A stretch of 64,000 nucleotides of DNA from Bipolaris cookei (lineage: Eukaryota; Ascomycota; Dothideomycetes; Pleosporales; Pleosporaceae): assembly GCA_002286855.1 (NCBI GenBank), contig NRSV01000068.1, positions 1 to 64,000 on the forward strand, given 5' to 3'. Below the pieces are notes generated by a model. That model was given only the letters and a program-made list of their open reading frames with translations. It did not search any database and was not told the origin of the DNA. The position numbers were made by a program, and so were the translations under genes. Below are positions 1 to 11,233 of the stretch, in pieces; the stretch's first letter is position 1; every line of letters starts with the position of its first letter.

Positions 1-3000
1 TGTGAATTGCCTTATTAGGCGCTTGAGGAGTGATTTCTAACAAAAATTGAATTATTTTGAAGGGTACCATAAAATCACAAAGTTGGTGTTCGGTGTCGCC
101 AGCGCGGAGAAACTGCCGGGATTCACACTCCTTACGTTAAGTCGACTCTTTAAGTGTGCAGTCTTGATCTTTTCCATCTTAGCTTTCTTTCTAGTTTACC
201 GAGCTATGTAGAATCTTATGCTGTCGCGAATAAACAAGGGTGTATTAGAGGAGAGTCGATAAATGGCACTGACAGAACGAGCGACAACATAGTCAATAAC
301 ACGCTTTTCGGCGTCGGAGGATGATACACTGGAAGAGTAAGAGCTATAAAATAGATACGCATTGTGTTTGTCTACTTTTGAGTACGTTACATGCAACCCG
401 AGCATCCGGAAGAAAAGGTGTCCCGTCACACCGTGCGTCCCGGCACGGAGGGACGGACGTTACATAGTCATCTGTAGAAAAGATGGCAAATAAGTAAAAG
501 AGGCTTAGCGTGAGGTTCTAGGTTATTTCTTTATGAGCAAAACAAAGCTATAAGCGTCTGGAATCACGATAGAATGATTAGCGATTGCGGCTCCACACTT
601 ATATACACGCAGCTGCGCAACGATTTTGAACAACCCCACTTTCTATACATAGCTTAGTGCGAATAATCAGCTGCAGAGCAATCAACATGATTGGTCAATT
701 TTCAATCCTATAATAACGAAATTTTAAGAATGCTGCAGTAGTGAAGGCGCAATCACTAGCCACTCTCTCGGTCGATCGGAAAAGTCGGAAATAAGCACGC
801 CCCATCACCCACGGTGCAACACCAGCCAATATCACAGCCAAAAAACAGCTTTTGCGCACAGCTGACGATGCTAGATTTTTTATTAATATTTTAAAGCTCT
901 GCCTTAATAAATATCTATAATTTCACGCAGTCTATAGAGGTAGCTATTAACTATTTTATTAATTTTAGTGCGGTTAAGCTCGTCCTAGATATTATAGAAT
1001 CGCTCTACACCCTTACGCTTAGTTGTATAGTACTTATAGTAAAATTTGCGGTAGATAGATAATACCTAGGTCTCTATAATATTTATATCTAGAGATTTAG
1101 GCAGGCTAAGAATATACTCTATACTATAATAGTCTATATATTAAAGCGTTTTTTAGGATATATAGGTAGAGTCGCGGTCTTACTAAAGAATATATTTACT
1201 ACTAAGTGTAACGGCGCAGGCAAGACTACTCGGATCAGTATCGGCAGTAGTGTCACTCAGAGGCATATGGGAGTGCGTGGGATATCAAACGAGCCTTGAT
1301 TCGAATAGACACCTATAGGCCTTGTACGAAAGGATATCAAAAGTCTACAGAGCTAGCTACAGGAAGTGTCTCAATATATACCTGTCGTAGTCGGGTCCGA
1401 ATCGGATCCGATCAGGAACAGACAGCTGACGAAGGGGCGGCCGATACTTACTCCGATCCGGCTCTGGGATTGGCTCAGTGCTGGATGAAGCTGTAACATC
1501 GTTACAGCGTAGAGGTCCGCAATTATTAACGTTATTGCTAGTTATTCTAGAGGCGCTGGCATTATCTTAATATAAGTATATTAGAAGTAGTAGTAATAGG
1601 TATATTAAATATAGTAAAAATAGACTATAGACCGCATAGTATTAACTGTTGTTAATAGTAGTAGAATACTATAAATATGGCTAAGTATTGTAGTGTTGTG
1701 AGCTGCGCGCGCACGCGCTTACCTGGCTGCTCCTTGCGCGGCTGTAGCTCCGGCGGCGGCGTCGTAAACCGAATGCGCTTAGGTATAGCTAAAATAAAGT
1801 TAGCGCATTTGATTATACTAATTTTCTAAGTAAAATACTAATATAGTGGTGCTAATAATTCGTTGTGATGATGGTGGGTTTTGGTGGGCTAGCCCGGTTG
1901 GTGGCTTATTTCCGACTTTACCGATCGACCGAGAGCCACTGTAGAGCAGGTTCTAGATAAGCAATAAGTAAACGCGTTGGGACTATTGACTGAAGCAGCA
2001 CGAACAAACGAAGTGCTTACGGATCCGATGCTAGAAACCGAGAAGTTACGTGTGTCATAGATGTGGTGATAACAGATAAACGTATTAGTGCTAGCTAGGA
2101 CATGTAATACCCACCCTGATACATAGGGGTAGACAGGGCATTTATGTGCCATTAGGTCACTGCATCTTACCAAACTGATATAAATTCTAACTAACTAACT
2201 ACACGACTAATTAGTCCTCGTCTTGCAAGATCTATATCGTTATCGTCTAGGCGAGGGGGGGTGAAGAATAGGTTTGCCGGGATGACAAGGGAGTTTTTTG
2301 CCTTGCCTCTGAGGATCGCCCGAGAGTGGTTGCTACTTACGGCAGCACTATTGGGTCAGGATACTCCACTTGACTGATTAGTATTGATTTTACAAGTTTA
2401 GTTGGGTTAGGGTTATTAATCTTTCCCTCATCAGTAGAGCTGACCAGACCTTCGCGCATTCTAGCGAAGACAGAGCCTGAATTTTGCTTTGGTATGTTGG
2501 TGTGCAGTTCTCGGCAATGCCTGAGAAAAACATACAGTTTTTGGGACCTTACAAAAGCAACCAGCATCGGTTCAAAGACTACTGTGTGTGATAAGATAGA
2601 GTTCCTGCTCTCTTACTCTGTTCTATGGCCTCGTTAGCTGATATTGCCTAGCATAATTCATTGAAAATTGACATGTCTCCTAATATCAGCTCCTAATGCT
2701 ATGTAACTAAAGGATGAAGTACATCGTAGTGTGTGACCTACGTCTGACAAGTTTGGGCGACTTCAGCTGTGCCTTGGACAAGCTCGGGTAGGTTGACTCA
2801 GCAAATAGTAGCGGCTGCAGTAAGCGTCTTGACAGCAACTTTTAGGCGGAAGCCAATTACGCTTGTCACCGTACACAGGCGGGCGATTTTCATCGCGAGT
2901 GACCTAGTAACTAGCTGCTTTCCTATCTTGTGCCGCCGCCAATGCAGCCTTATCCGCGACTCACGATGTTCTTATGCGCTCTAAACGCAAGAGCACACGG

Positions 3001-3509
3001 ACCGAATGGCAGAGGAAGCAAAGACAACAAAAACGCCGTGTGGCGGTCAGGGCAAAATTATACTAGCATCTACATAACGTAGTGGAGTTTTGCTAACAAC
3101 TAGTATCAATGCCAGCACAGCACAAGGCTCAAGTCCTTAGCTCATTAAGTAGCAAACCGAATAACTAACTAACTAGTCTTATACTTATCGAAGCGCATAA
3201 GGTTAGCAACTACTATCACTAGCGGTTGTAGAGCCACCTTTTCAGACAAAAGTATTACGTAGGGTTCTGTCATCATTGCCTTTCAAGGAGCCAATCATAT
3301 CAAGTACAAAGCGGTGAATATCTGCGGCTAGACTGCTTAAGAATAATAAGACGTAACATAGCCATCTAACGTCACTATGCAAAGATGGGATCGCATTCGG
3401 TAGTTAGTGGCTATATTATCAGCACTTCTATTCGATATAGTAAGTGTATCGGGTGTGCTTCTACGCAGGTCGGTACAACCGCAGAAGCCAGTTCTCACTC
3501 ATACACTCG
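1..3509. other. Gene-poor, AT-rich repeat DNA
   Basis: No convincing gene is visible on either strand. Bases about 870-1700 are especially AT-rich and crowded with TATA/TTAA/ATAG words and stops in all frames, as expected of an old RIP-degraded transposon. A GC-richer island lies at about 1690-1780. The short open frames at 196-429, 1889-2173 and 2337-2567 lack recognisable motifs. A dispersed repeat copy lies at 576-709 and is listed separately. Confidence 0.6.
576..709 (+). repeat. Dispersed repeat, copy 1 of 3
   Basis: The block starts GATTAGCGATTGCGGCT, contains a 'TAGCTTAGTGCGAATA' core and ends ATTGGTCAATTTTCAATCC. Recognisably the same block occurs at 52274-52389. A partly inverted version lies at 51996-52126, where the left end is direct and the right part is reverse-complemented. 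Differences between copies are mostly transitions. It could be a MITE or a solo-LTR fragment. No coding potential or clear target-site duplication is seen. Confidence 0.55.
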
Positions 3510-4766
3510 ATGTATCCTTTTTGGAAAACAACAGTCCTTTGTTGTTTGCTGCTGGGCATTTTTGCCATCACCGCGATCAATTCAAAATCAGTGCGCGATC
3601 CAACGTCCATATTCTTCAACCCAAAGAAAGGATACGAACCTAGTTATTCCCAAGTCCGACGCAAGCAGGCCACCGAGTTTATTTCAGCCCACAATACTAC
3701 TCAGACATTCGAACAGCCGAAGACCCATAACCAGAAAAGAAAGCTGTGCGTTGGGATACCTTCTATGGGTCGCCGTCACGCGCAATACCTGCCCGATACT
3801 ATAGGGTCTCTACTAGAGGGTCTCAAACTAGAAGAAAGAAGCGACATGTTTCTGGTTGTGTTCATACCGCACACGGACCCTACGGTACATCCATATTATG
3901 GTGATACCTGGTTACATGAGCTTACAGATCATGTTCTTACCTACGACCTTGAGAACAGCGACAAACAAGATTTGCGTGTCATGGAGGATGAAAGTGGCAA
4001 ATTCCTGACTAAGGGGCTTTATGATTACTCCTATCTTTTGGCCAAATGTGCGGAGCGACACACACCATACATAGCTATCTTTGAAGACGACACAGTCGCT
4101 ATGGACGGGTGGTTCCATCGCACAGTCTTTGCAATACGAGAGGCAGAACGCCAGACCCTGCTGCGACATGCCAAAGATAGTTTTCTCTACGTCCGTCTAT
4201 TCTATACCGAGAGATATATGGGCTGAAATTCAGAGTATTGGCCGACATATGTTTGGTGGTCACTCGTCGCGGCAGGTGCTCTTGCAGCTGTTTTGTTCTC
4301 ATCGCGAAAGACCAAATTCGCCGTTATACTTTGCCGTTTTCTCAGTCCACGGTGTGCAGTCCTCTTATCGTACTTCATGCTGACAGTAGCGATCCTGTTT
4401 TTCTTCGCACTGGGCCGGATGACAGTCTTGCCCATTCCAACCGGCGTGAGCGAGATGGCCCGGTTCGGGTGTTGCAGCCAAGCTCTTGTCTTCCCAAGGA
4501 ATAAGGCTCTGGAGCTAGTCTCTTATTTCAATGACCGCCGTACTGGCTTCATGGATGTCTTGACAGAAGAGTTTGCTGAGCAAAGAGATGAGCTCAGGTT
4601 TGCCATAACTCCTAGCTTGGTACAGCATGTTGGTAGAGAAAGCAGCCGATACACAAATCAGGAACCAATCATTAAAGAGGGGATCTGGAGCTTTCAGTTT
4701 GAGCGCTACAACTGGAGGCAGTTGAGAAGTGAACATGATGCAGCTGTAAAACAACAGCCGAGGTAG
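3510..4766 (+). pseudogene. PGAP4-like glycosyltransferase, broken by one in-frame TGA
   Basis: A single continuous frame of 419 codons is interrupted only by TGA at 4224-4226 (codon 239). The start at 3510 puts a signal anchor at residues 7-23. A conserved 'LCVGIPSMGR' block follows, then a GT-A metal-binding type acidic motif FEDD at about residues 191-194. Two close hydrophobic segments after the stop match the tandem membrane hairpin inserted in the PGAP4/TMEM246 fold. The context RYMG-stop-NSEYW suggests that a Trp (TGG) of a conserved GWNSE motif became TGA. In animals PGAP4 adds GalNAc to the GPI glycan in the Golgi; the fungal relatives are uncharacterised. It converges on the GH76 gene, 182 bp away. 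The remainder of the frame is undamaged, so the mutation is recent, strain-specific, a sequencing error, or read through. Confidence 0.75.
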
Positions 4767-4948
4767 CTACTCCATGGGCATACTTTATGACTGGGAAATT
4801 AGACGGCGAGACAAGCTGTCGTCATCGATTATCGATCTTCGCGGCTTGTAGCTGGAGCACACCCCGTCCTTCCTACTAGTTAAGTGTTATGGTCTCGCAA
4901 ATCTTATAGCTCTTCGACATGTTGCCTGTTTTGAGCGTCTCCATGAGC

Positions 4949-6419
4949 TCATTCCGAGCGAAGACGTGGTTCATCTCTTTCTGATAGCATCCATGCAGCA
5001 CCAACAACAGCGCTTGCCACCACGACAACTGTCAACACACTAGCGCCAATCTTTTCGCCTAAAGTGATATCTTCAAGAGTAGAAAATTCAGTCGTGTTGT
5101 CTAAGCCGGCGTCTGGGTTACTCAGTGATGTTCCTCCGCTGTTACGTGACACAGGACCAGCAACAGCAGGGTAAAGGAGACTTTGTATCACTTCCAAAGC
5201 AGCCATTTGCTCGCCAACACCAAAGCTGCTACCATGTCTATTTCCTGCAGCCCAGTAAAGATTACAAGAGCTCTGACCCGCCTTGTCAGTGCACTGAGCA
5301 GCTGCGGCAATAGCGGAAGCCTGGAGTCGTCGGTCAATCGAATCGCGAGTCCAAGGGGCGACCATTGCAGTATAAGCCATCCAGCGAGACAAGTACGCCT
5401 TAAAAGAACGCTGATCTATGTTGCATTTACCTTGGTTCTCGCAGCTGATTTCGATCATGACGTTGTCTCTAAAGAAAATGCTCAGTCCTCCAATGATTCC
5501 TTCTAGCCTGGTTCTCCAGATGTCACTCTGAGTCTTGTGGAAAGTCAGCGATTGCAAGCAAATTAGTCACTGTTTGGCTTCCACTCACTGCGTTCCATAT
5601 TGCCGCAGCGCCAGCCATATGTACTCCGGCGTTGTAGGTCCATTTTTTATGATCGAAAGTTGTGCAATTCTCCTTGCCGTAAGCGCCGTCCAGGAAATGA
5701 TAGTCGTCTGTTATGAGGCCCACTGCGAGCTCCCACTGCCAGACCTGTTCAGCCCAATCCAGGTAAATCTGATCTCCCAGATATTTGTAGAGACGGGCAG
5801 CTATGTTAAAGAGGCAACCGTTGGATATAGCATTCTTGTAGCTGTATCCGATGTTAAAAAAATTAATCTGCCACCTCAATCCTCCTCCACAGATTGCCTG
5901 GTCCCATCGGTTTCTCTGTGTAATGAACACAGCTTGAGCGAGCGATAACCAGGACGGCTTTCCATTTCCCAAGTCCGGTAGTTTGTTCTCTGCCGCAGAC
6001 ATGGCTGTCATTCCCCAAAAGCCTTGGTCGTCGTTTCCGAGCAACCTAGTCTGATTAAGAGGCATGAAAGCATTAAATTCCCCAATCTGGTGCTCCAAAG
6101 CTTGTGTAATAACAGCATTGTACTGGCCATCTCCAGTGTAGTACCAGTAGTTAATGAGGGTATTGAACATCGCACCAGCCTCCCACCAGTGATAGGGTGG
6201 TGGGAGTAGACCTGGTATACTACCTTCTCGGTCCCCAGTATAGTATTGTCGCAAATCTTTGGAGAGCGCCGCAATAGTTTCCTTGATGCTGTCTATTACT
6301 CAGTGAGCGCAGCCTTCGCGAGTCAATGATCATATACCTGGCGAGTGAACGTCGAGATGAATGGCAATGGCTGCGTAGATCGGCAAAACCCCGAGACAAG
6401 AAACTTGGAAAAGCTTCAT
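4949..6419 (-). CDS. GH76 endo-1,6-alpha-mannosidase, Dfg5/Dcw1 type
   Basis: Three exons read 6419-6338, 6292-5571 and 5527-4949, giving 460 residues. Exon 1 encodes a signal peptide (MKLFQVSCLGVLPIYAAIA). Family motifs are the YHWWEAGAMF block, the catalytic Asp pair in LLGNDDQGFW (about D115-D116), and NIDQRSFKAYLSRWM and GVGEQMAALEVIQ near the C-terminus. A membrane segment at about 428-448 ends the protein, in place of or overlapping a GPI-anchor signal. Fungal Dfg5-type enzymes act at the plasma membrane or wall, where they process GPI-core mannan and help transfer GPI proteins to beta-glucan. Introns are 45 nt (GTATAT...AATAG) and 43 nt (GTGACT...CTCAG). A GTGAGT donor at 5588 would also keep frame but would remove six residues. 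The gene is intact, unlike its convergent neighbour. Confidence 0.9.
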
Positions 6420-7520
6420 TTTTAACACGTTGCAAAGCAGAGTAAGCTATACACAGTTGACTGCGACCGTTGTTGCGTATATCAAAAGTCTTCGATGCCC
6501 TGAGGTTCGCAACTGAACACAAGGTCACGGTCAGGCAATATATAAAATATCCCACTGCCGTGTTGTTCCCAAGTCAACTCTTAGGGAAAGTTGCGAGTTA
6601 ACTACAAGCTCTTCATATCACCTGCCAACGCTCATCTCATTCCAAGTGCTTGGCGGATCCTTGTTACTATATGTATCAACGTACGCCTAGCACAAGATCA
6701 ACAAAGATGCAATATACCTAATTCCATAAGTTGGAATTTTGTCAGGATTATGTTCTGATTGCTTAGTTACAGAGCTAGGTACTAAAAATTGATTCATATG
6801 CTTTAGTAGCATGAGTGCCAACTCACTGACTGTAACAAAGATTAGCACTACAGAGGCTAGGCATCCGAAGGACTGTGTTCACACTCTGTAATGACTTGTT
6901 TGTATGATGCTTATGCTGACGATGCAGGCACACCTGCGAAGCTGACTAGTTAGATGACATGTCTGGATTAAAACATAGCCTGTTTTGACCGCTAGTTATA
7001 TCTATCCCCATTGTTCTATGTGTCTTGAACATTAAAAAAGATCCAAAATTGAAGAGTAATTCTGCTTTGGTAACTTTAGTGGTAGCTAACTAATTAACCA
7101 TATACAAAGGCGCACCTTGAAGAAGTGCCTCGCTATTTAATAGCGATCCGGGATGAATCTGAACGTCAGATTAATTTTAGAGGTAATTAGTTCTGAGTTT
7201 TCGACCTTGCTAGAAGCTTACTGGCTGAACAACTCATTAGTCTGATATGAAGTCTTATATTTGGGCGATGAAAAGTTCATAGGAATTTAGCTTCAGTATT
7301 ATAGCCATAGCCTATTCTACACTAAGGGAGTAGTCTCTTTCTAGATGATTACCTAAATATAGGATCATGGCTGTGGAGTTTTCATATAGAAAGACCGCTG
7401 TATCTGGAAACGTAGCACCATGTCGGAAGTATTGCAGCATCTTCAGGCGATGCTGAAGTCGTCGCACTCCTTAGCACCAATCGTTGTGGATATGTCACGT
7501 ATCCAACGCCTGTTCCATAA
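6420..7520. other. Intergenic, 5' flank of the GH76 gene
   Basis: A TATA-like TTTTATATATTG on the minus strand at about 6537-6548 could serve the GH76 promoter. The remainder is AT-rich with no supported gene. Confidence 0.4.
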
Positions 7521-8318
7521 ATGGGGAAAAGAAAAAAAGGAAAAGGACTGAGCCACTATTTGTGGGTGGCTATCATGACTGCAATGGTGATTGGTGCGAG
7601 CTCTGAAGCGTCGATGACGGTGATCCATCATCATGCAACAGCATCTATGGATATGAAAGAGAGCATCGTTGTTGCGGAATTTATGCGGGAAATTGGCTTG
7701 AAAGGTTGTATAGCTATCATTAGTGTACTTACAGATAAGCCTGATATGGACTACGTAGGCCCTGCTGATCGCGACTAGCTTCCGCAAATCACGGACATGC
7801 TCGATGTATTCTGTGCTTCTCTGCCGCCGCCTGTTAGGTCGTCCCTCAACACAAGGCCATTGTGTTTTGCAAATGCCGGCAACATCAACTCCATGAAAGA
7901 GCAGGGTGATAAGCCGTGGAATGCTATTCACCATCCGAATGGAAGCAAGATTGAGCGTAAGTTGGCAAACGCTCACCCAGACCTTGCCAACTATGTTAGA
8001 TGCCATCTCTACGGTGGATTGTTATCAAGGCATTATAGTCTACCAGTCGGGTGTAAAAAGACAAGTCTCTATGCTATCGCGTATTTGCGGGCAAGTCAGC
8101 CATTTATTCGACAACTAGCAAGTCATGTTCTTGCTATGAAGAAGACGTGGGATGAAGGATCTTAGATATCCGATCCGAATATTGGCTCGCAGGAGGGGAT
8201 AAGGTGGCTGACTAGCGACGAAGGCTACGTATGGATACTGGAAGTCGTGGACGAACTAGTTCTGGCAACAAATAATGGGCGCGCAGCCAGCCTCACAATG
8301 AAAGCCACGAGACTTTGA
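7521..8318 (+). pseudogene. Probable AhpD/carboxymuconolactone decarboxylase-like relic
   Basis: Two open segments appear to be parts of one gene. The first (7521-7778) contains YLWVAIMTAMVIGASSEAS. The second (7797-8165) contains PLCFANAGNINSMKEQG, AHPDLANYVRCHLYGGLLS and YSLPVGCKKTSLYAIAYLR. The second frame continues past a TAG at 8163-8165 to TGA at 8316-8318, with conserved-looking SQEGIRWLTSDEGYVWILE. The TAG can be explained by CAG to TAG. The HPDL...YG.LLS pattern is what suggests the fungal AhpD-like fold. No alignment was run, so the family name is tentative. A real intron between the segments cannot be excluded, but none was found that joins them cleanly. Confidence 0.35.
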
Positions 8319-9676
8319 TTGACGAAAGTGGTATTCCAGTTGTTCGTTATCACTATTGGCAGTAACGACAAAGGAATAGCATATGGGAATAGATTGATAG
8401 GCTGAACACCTCAGATTGACGTTTCTGTTGTCTCACATGGGACCTGGCAGCGATACAGCCTACTTCACATAACATGACCATTGTAATTCTATAATAAGTT
8501 CAATCCTTCGCTTCATTGCGAACGAGTGAGTGTCTCTATCTGCTTAGTTACATGAAGAGTATCAACCCTCTTTTTGTTGTGCTTTATTTATTCGGAGGTA
8601 TCTCACATCCATGTACCCACATAGTCCTAAGCAGAAGTGGCTGAGTGACCAATGATTCAGTGGCTTCATTAATGGCTATGCACCAAGGAGTATCTGAAAT
8701 CATGAGGGACGTCTAGCTACCTACCTTCCAGGTCTATTATATTCCTGGAATAGTTGGTAGATTACCCAGCACACTCTGTAGGCCAATACCGATTAGCTAT
8801 GCAAGCGCCCCTTTACCTGGCGTCAACTTTCATACTAAAAGATAATGCTTGAATAAGCAGCAATCTACGAATGACCCCAAAACACAGTTCAAGCGAGCCC
8901 AATGTCTGATTAGCGAAGCTGCAGCATTTTGTTACCTGTACGGTATAGTACATACGGAGATTCTGCCAGCAAGACCTTATCACACAAAAAACGGTATGAC
9001 CAGGGATGCCATAGTGTTGTTCTCCAACGACGCTTCCCTATGTATTGAGAATATCCCGAAACCCATCCGTCAGCGCAAGGTATAAGGTGCTGATTAACCG
9101 TGCGCCATCAACCTGACCAACGTGTGTAAGGATCCAACGTTCTACGATGTTCGGATTGCTCGCGGTATGGCAGGTGGTTTGTTCTTCCACGCTCCTGAAA
9201 TTGCTCTGGGATCATGCTTGGAATCTATTCGGCAACAACACGAAACCCATGTGCAGTGGTCTGGTGGAAACTCGTTTCAGGTCTTTGTCCGCTGAAATGG
9301 CGAGGCGAGCTTGCTTTTGTTGAAGCAAAGTCCTGCGCTTGGGGCGTTGTTGTTGTAGTAGTAGTTTAGCTTCTACCACGCGTTTTCGCATGCACTGATT
9401 TTCGGGGCAAACATTTGCAGCATTAGGCCCATATTTACAGCTAGAGCAGCATCTGTTCAAGAAAGGGAAGCGGGTCGCATCGTAATCGGATGAGGGGTGT
9501 AACGGGTTCGCAAGGCCCTGGTTCGCAAATGGCGCCGCTTGGCGTCTGACACGCCAAACACAACAAATAGCGCGCGCCAAGACAGGAAGCGGGCGCGTGC
9601 GCACTCATCCTGGTCTCCAAGCCCCAACTCCCCAACACCTCAACAAACGACCGAGCTTCAAGTCACATTTTGCGCC
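8319..9676. other. Intergenic, no supported gene
   Basis: A 78-codon frame at 8849-9085 and a Cys-containing minus-strand frame at 9212-9604 (which starts with GTG) are present. Neither shows enough family signal to be annotated. GC content rises from about 9200 toward the next gene. Confidence 0.4.
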
Positions 9677-10046
9677 ATGAGCGACCCTTTTGCCATCGGT
9701 AGGAATGCCAAGGCCGAAGAGGCACGAATCCGTGCCGCCTATGACAAGTGGCAGTGGCACTTGTTCTATGTGCGCATTTCGATGAGAGTGCTTTTGCTGC
9801 TTTTTAGACTGACTCTAGCTGCAGGAGATAACTAAGGGCGGAGTGGATGCGCTTCCACAGGAGGATTGTTATTATCATCTCAAGACAATACCAGAGCTGC
9901 AAATGGAACAGATGTTTGCTAGCATACAAAGCAAGCTACGTGAAAAGTCCATCCCTGAGATCAAACGAGATGTGTTCGATTGGCGTGTGGCGCGGCTGAT
10001 CCAAGAGCGGCGAAAGTGTGCGTACGCATTCAAGGGGGAGGAGTAA
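9677..10046 (+). CDS. Small protein of unknown function, 104 residues
   Basis: Exons 9677-9769 and 9825-10046 join in phase 0. The 55-nt intron has a GTGCGC donor, a CTGAC branch site and a GCAG acceptor. Removing it fuses two otherwise short frames into one clean protein: MSDPFAIGRNAKAEEARIRA..., then a WHLFYEITKGG junction, then a basic helical C-terminus with WRVARLIQERR. There is no signal peptide or membrane segment. The composition is charged and helical, so it is likely soluble. The family was not recognised. The good splice signals are the main reason to call it. Confidence 0.55.
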
Positions 10047-11233
10047 TTGCATGTCGCTAACTGCCTACAGCGATAGGTCGAGCCAAGGAGGGTGAGTCGG
10101 AGCCAACCACATCATAGGCTATTAGGTGGGCACGGGTCCTATTAGTGAAGGAAGTACATGCATACATACAAGGGTGCAGGCTAGTGAAGGGAGAAGCGTG
10201 CTTGATGCATGGCAAACCAGGGCGTCCAGGGCCCTGAAAATCGAGGTGCAACTATTCGATAGGCGTCGCCCCTGCCTGCTTCTTCCTAGGCCAGCGATGC
10301 GGAAGGAGCAGTGTTGGACTTAGCTAATCCAATAGGCGTCGCCAACCGCTGAAGCGGCAATGCACATGTCAGCTCACTTGTCACACCTAGTGTCCACCTT
10401 AAGAAGCCCGCTAACATCTTTGTCCGTGCTGCAGAGCAAGCACACTTGCATGTTGGCCAGCTAGCAGCACCCCGCAAAAGCAGCCTGCAGGCACATCACA
10501 AAGCAAACAGGAGGCGATTGTAGTACATACACTGTGCCGTGATGTCATGCCTTCGATCAAAAGTAAGCCATTCCAGCCATTTGCATGGCGCGAATTCGTC
10601 ATTGAGACAGACCTCGTCTTAAGTGACAAGTCGTTCTACGGCCGATTGTGCCACAGGGTTCACAGCAGGTACTAGCTGAAAGCATATAGTTGTACACCTG
10701 CTTGCTGTGCTGCACTATGTTCCTTTGCATTAATGCCGTGCTCTCACTGGAAGCTTTTCCCTCTCTAGGAACAATTCTGCCTCGGCTTTGACAGGTTTCT
10801 TTTCTTATTAATACAGCGCCTGCATAAGCGACACAACCTCTTCGCGACCCGCAGTCCGAGAGGCTCCACAAACGAGAACCCTGTAATTCCTTCGCCTAGA
10901 CTCTCTCCCCGCCCAAAGCTCTTGCTTCACCATTTGCTCGACGTCGTGGGGGATGGGCGCCTAACATTGCATCGCTCAGTTCTTGGTTTGGCTCAAAGCA
11001 TTACGCCAGCACTTTACCTCACTTTCTCACTGTGTCGCGTCGAAACGCTTCCTTGTATCCGGTGAGGGCACGGGTTGCTGCATCATGCAACATCTCAGGA
11101 CCCACCCACCCTGACGGATGATTGATTATACTTTGCGATATACTACTAACCGTCTCTCTGCATCACCTTGACCGCCATCTCTATATCGGCATCAGTCGCA
11201 TAGACTCACTGCTAAACACGCAATATCTTCACT
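10047..11233. other. Intergenic, probable promoter and 5' leader of the zinc-cluster gene
   Basis: Higher GC than the flanks. Several small open frames on both strands (for example 10599-10871 minus) have no motif. The last 200 bases are C/T-rich, as is common ahead of fungal start codons. Nothing else can be supported. Confidence 0.4.

Noticed and set aside
4099..4754. Several overlapping minus-strand frames opposite the glycosyltransferase
   Set aside because: They are antisense shadows of a frame with clear family motifs.
3510..4766. Selenocysteine readthrough at the TGA
   Set aside because: Filamentous ascomycetes are not known to use selenocysteine, and the context implies Trp; nonsense mutation or editing is simpler.
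5125..5948. Plus-strand frames across the GH76 gene
   Set aside because: Shadow frames; the GH76 frame has all family motifs and consistent introns.
8849..9085. Frame with YLYGIVHTEILPA, faintly like a kinase catalytic loop (YLHGIVHxDI.P)
   Set aside because: The catalytic Asp and the DFG region are absent and the fragment is too short to assign.
9212..9604. Minus-strand frame with CCSSCKYG and CPENQC, like a zinc-binding protein
   Set aside because: It starts at GTG with no ATG or good splice site, and I could not match the Cys spacing to a known family.
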